Assembly (NCBI GenBank): GCA_910577925.1
Contig: CAJTOI010000001.1
Span: 190,528 to 254,527 of the forward strand
Origin: an uncultured Roseburia sp.
Lineage (GTDB): Bacteria > Bacillota > Clostridia > Lachnospirales > Lachnospiraceae
Reading direction: 5' to 3'
Length of the DNA: 64,000 nucleotides
Below, piece by piece: positions 61,856 through 64,000 of the stretch. Below the pieces are notes generated by a model. The model did no database searches. It saw only the letters and a program-made list of their open reading frames with translations, and was not told the origin of the DNA. Every line of letters begins with the position of its first letter. The stretch's first letter is position 1. A program made the position numbers and the translations under genes.

Positions 61856-62956
61856 TCAGTTTCTTCTGATATAACAATTTTTAAATATCTCCGCAATAAC
61901 CCCTTTCTGCTGCAGAACACTCAGGATCTGCTGCAGTCTGCGCAGTTTTATCCCGCTCTCCGACAGGATTTCCTCCATACTTTTCGGTCGTAAATCTACA
62001 CAACTATACACCAAGCGTTCCTCTTTTTCAAGTAATATTTTTTCCGGCTCTTTTTTATTACACATGTCGTTTCCGTGTGAAACGATACCGGCAGCAAAGT
62101 CATCCAAATCGGAAATCATGCCCGCGCCCTGGCGGATCAAATCATTGCAGCCCGCGCTGAGCGGGTCGTAGATACTCCCCGGCACCGCATAGACATCCCG
62201 TCCCTGTTCCAACGCGCAGTCCGCCGTAATCAGGGAACCGCTGCGCAGCCGCGCCTCGACGACCACCGTCATATCGCAGAGCCCTGCAATGATACGGTTT
62301 CTGGCCGGAAAATGGGCCGCAGCGGGCGGCGTCCCCGGCGGATACTCCGACAGCACGCAGCCCCGCTCTAAAATCCTGCCATACAGCTCTCTGTTTGATT
62401 TCGGATAGCAGATGTCAACCCCGCACCCCAGCACCGCACAGGTAATCCCATCCGCATCCGCCGCCCCCTGATGTCCCGCCGCATCAATCCCCCTGGCCAT
62501 GCCGCTGACCACACAGATCCCGTACGCCGCGAGCTTTCGTCCCAGCTCCGATGCGGCGTGCCTGCCGTATTCCGAACACATGCGCGCACCCACGACCGCT
62601 ACCGCAGGCCGCCCCGATTCCGGCAGCGGCCCTCTCACATAAATGCCGTAAGGGGGATCCGGTATCTGCCTCAGCTTCTTCGGGTAGGACTCGTCTTCGA
62701 GGGATACAAAGGAAATCCCCTGCGCGCACATCGCATGATACCCCGCGTCCACAGGGCGCGCGCGGCTCTCCGCAATCCGCCCGGCCTGCTCCGGCGTAAC
62801 GCCCGCAAGCTTCGCAAGGCTCCCCTCACTCAGAAAAAACAGTTCTTCCGCGCTTACCGCAGACGAAATCCGAAGCCTTGTACGGTTTGTCAGCCCCGGA
62901 ACATTTGCAAACCAATATGCATAGTTCATTCCGATAACCACGTCCTTTCCTTCCAT
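61856..62956 (-). CDS. dprA: DNA-protecting protein DprA
   Basis: A 366-residue protein loading RecA on incoming DNA in transformation. The Rossmann core carries VAVVGARMCSEYG, SGMARGIDAAGHQGA and the C-terminal winged helix. Start is uncertain: ATG 62956, a GTG at 62941 with AAGGA upstream, or ATG 62929 (MNYAYWFANVPGL), which best fits the family. Confidence 0.93.
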   Translation of the reverse strand: MEGKDVVIGMNYAYWFANVPGLTNRTRLRISSAVSAEELFFLSEGSLAKLAGVTPEQAGRIAESRARPVDAGYHAMCAQGISFVSLEDESYPKKLRQIPDPPYGIYVRGPLPESGRPAVAVVGARMCSEYGRHAASELGRKLAAYGICVVSGMARGIDAAGHQGAADADGITCAVLGCGVDICYPKSNRELYGRILERGCVLSEYPPGTPPAAAHFPARNRIIAGLCDMTVVVEARLRSGSLITADCALEQGRDVYAVPGSIYDPLSAGCNDLIRQGAGMISDLDDFAAGIVSHGNDMCNKKEPEKILLEKEERLVYSCVDLRPKSMEEILSESGIKLRRLQQILSVLQQKGVIAEIFKNCYIRRN

Positions 62957-62984
62957 AATACGAACCGTGCGGTACACTGCCGCC

Positions 62985-64000
62985 TCACGGCCTTTCCCAG
63001 AATTTTTTGTCGAGGCTGCGGTAGCAGACCGCCTCATTCAGATGGCAGTCTCCGATTTTGTCCTCCCCGTCCATATCCGCCAGCGTCCGCGCAACCTTTA
63101 ATATTTTATGATATGTACGCGCCGTAAGCCCAAGACTTGTATACAGCCGTTCCATCCGCGCCTCCTGTTCCCCGGAAAGCCCGCAGTATTCGCGTATCCG
63201 CGCCGCCGGTATCTGACTGTTGTAGCAAAACGTCTCCTCCCGGTAGCGCTCCCTCTGTATCTCGTGCGCCTGCACCACCCGACGTCGAATGTCCGCGGAA
63301 CACTCTTCCTTTGCCGCGCCGTTTAATGCCCGAAACGCAAGGGCAGCCGCCTCGACGCAGATGTCAATCCGATCGATCAGAGGCTGACTGATCCTGCCCA
63401 GATACCGTTCGATCGCGCTCTGGGAGCACCTGCATCTCTGCATATCGGGATAGTAACCGCATCTGCACGGATTCATCGCCGCAACCAGCATAAAATCGGC
63501 CGGATACTCGTAAGTTCCCTGCAGGCGCACCAGGCGCACCCGCTTCTCCTCCATGGGTTGCCGCAGGATCTCCAGCGTATTGGGAGAAAACTCCGGCAGC
63601 TCGTCCAAAAACAGCACTCCCTTGTGCGCCAGAGAAATCTCCCCGGGCTTCGGCAGGACACCGCCTCCGGCCAGCCCGTGCGGACTGACGGTGTGATGCG
63701 GCGCCCGAAACGGCCGCCTTTTTATCAGACCGTTCTGTTCGACAAGATTTCCGCTGACACTGTATATTTTTGTCAGCTCCATCTGTTCCCTGTCGTCCAA
63801 ATCCGGCAGGATTGTCGGAATCCGTTTGGCGATCATCGTTTTCCCTGCCCCCGGCGGCCCGATCAGCAGCAGATTGTGCATCCCGCTGACCGCCGTCTCG
63901 CAGGCGCGCTTTACCACGTGCTGACCGCTCACCTCCGCAAAATCCAGCACCGCCTCCGGCTCCTGCGTTTCTTCTATATTATTGGCATACGGCTCCCTGT
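62985..64000 (-). CDS. comM: Mg-chelatase-like AAA+ protein ComM/YifB, 5' end outside window
   Basis: The frame is open to the window edge, giving 338 C-terminal residues. The AAA+ module has Walker A GPPGAGKT, Walker B VLFLDELPEF and arginine-finger region. ComM acts as a branch-migration helicase in transformation. It is followed by dprA, forming a transformation pair. Confidence 0.92.
   Translation of the reverse strand, partial: REPYANNIEETQEPEAVLDFAEVSGQHVVKRACETAVSGMHNLLLIGPPGAGKTMIAKRIPTILPDLDDREQMELTKIYSVSGNLVEQNGLIKRRPFRAPHHTVSPHGLAGGGVLPKPGEISLAHKGVLFLDELPEFSPNTLEILRQPMEEKRVRLVRLQGTYEYPADFMLVAAMNPCRCGYYPDMQRCRCSQSAIERYLGRISQPLIDRIDICVEAAALAFRALNGAAKEECSADIRRRVVQAHEIQRERYREETFCYNSQIPAARIREYCGLSGEQEARMERLYTSLGLTARTYHKILKVARTLADMDGEDKIGDCHLNEAVCYRSLDKKFWERP

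Overview
This window is a chromosomal segment of a motile, Gram-positive Clostridia bacterium, most likely Lachnospiraceae (Roseburia/Eubacterium-like). The evidence is a PolC-type polymerase, CodY, a sigma-D type flagellar sigma factor, FliY, CheC and CheD, TTG/GTG starts with strong AGGAGG sites, and the gene order. Nearly everything is on the minus strand, so operons read from high to low coordinates. No rRNA, tRNA or CRISPR array was seen.

The backbone matches a gene order known from Bacillus subtilis: comM-dprA-topA-codY, then a 33 kb fla/che operon (flgB to sigD and a SwrB-like gene), rpsB-tsf, pyrH-frr-uppS-cdsA-dxr-rseP and polC. Differences from Bacillus are: hslVU, xerC and trmFO are absent between topA and codY; motAB lies between flgE and fliL; a PilZ gene lies between flhG and cheB; flbD is missing from its usual place; ispG sits where proS would be; and three unnamed small genes are interleaved near sigD.

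Region by region. 1-3.3 kb: 3' part of a Ppx/GppA gene, a DUF815 ATPase and pheA. 3.3-7.3 kb: accessory genes (DUF5050 protein, esterase, amidohydrolase, AraC regulator), the last two apparently truncated head to head. 7.3-18 kb: polC, isoprenoid and lipid genes (ispG, dxr, cdsA, uppS), the S2P protease, frr and pyrH. 18-21 kb: bactofilin, polysaccharide deacetylase and a DUF368 undecaprenyl-phosphate translocase, an envelope cluster inserted between tsf and pyrH. 21-23.1 kb: an AT-rich island with a decayed BrnT/BrnA pair, an IS66 end, a broken gene and an intact VbhA-like/Fic toxin-antitoxin pair. 23.2-25 kb: tsf and rpsB. 25-58.6 kb: the fla/che operon. 58.6-64 kb: codY, topA, dprA and the 3' part of comM.

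The fla/che operon encodes the rod and MS ring (FlgB, FlgC, FliE, FliF), switch (FliG, FliM, FliY), export apparatus (FliH, FliI, FliJ, FliO-FliR, FlhB, FlhA), hook (FlgD, FlgE, FliK), stator (MotA, MotB, FliL), placement GTPases (FlhF, FlhG), a c-di-GMP receptor (PilZ), the chemotaxis core (CheA, CheW, CheB, CheY, CheC, CheD) and the late sigma factor. Sequence signals suggest control at several points: a CodY-box-like site over the codY promoter, a weaker one upstream of the fla/che promoter, an internal promoter whose transcript would start with a 17-bp stem-loop before motA, and an attenuator-like hairpin between cheW and cheC.
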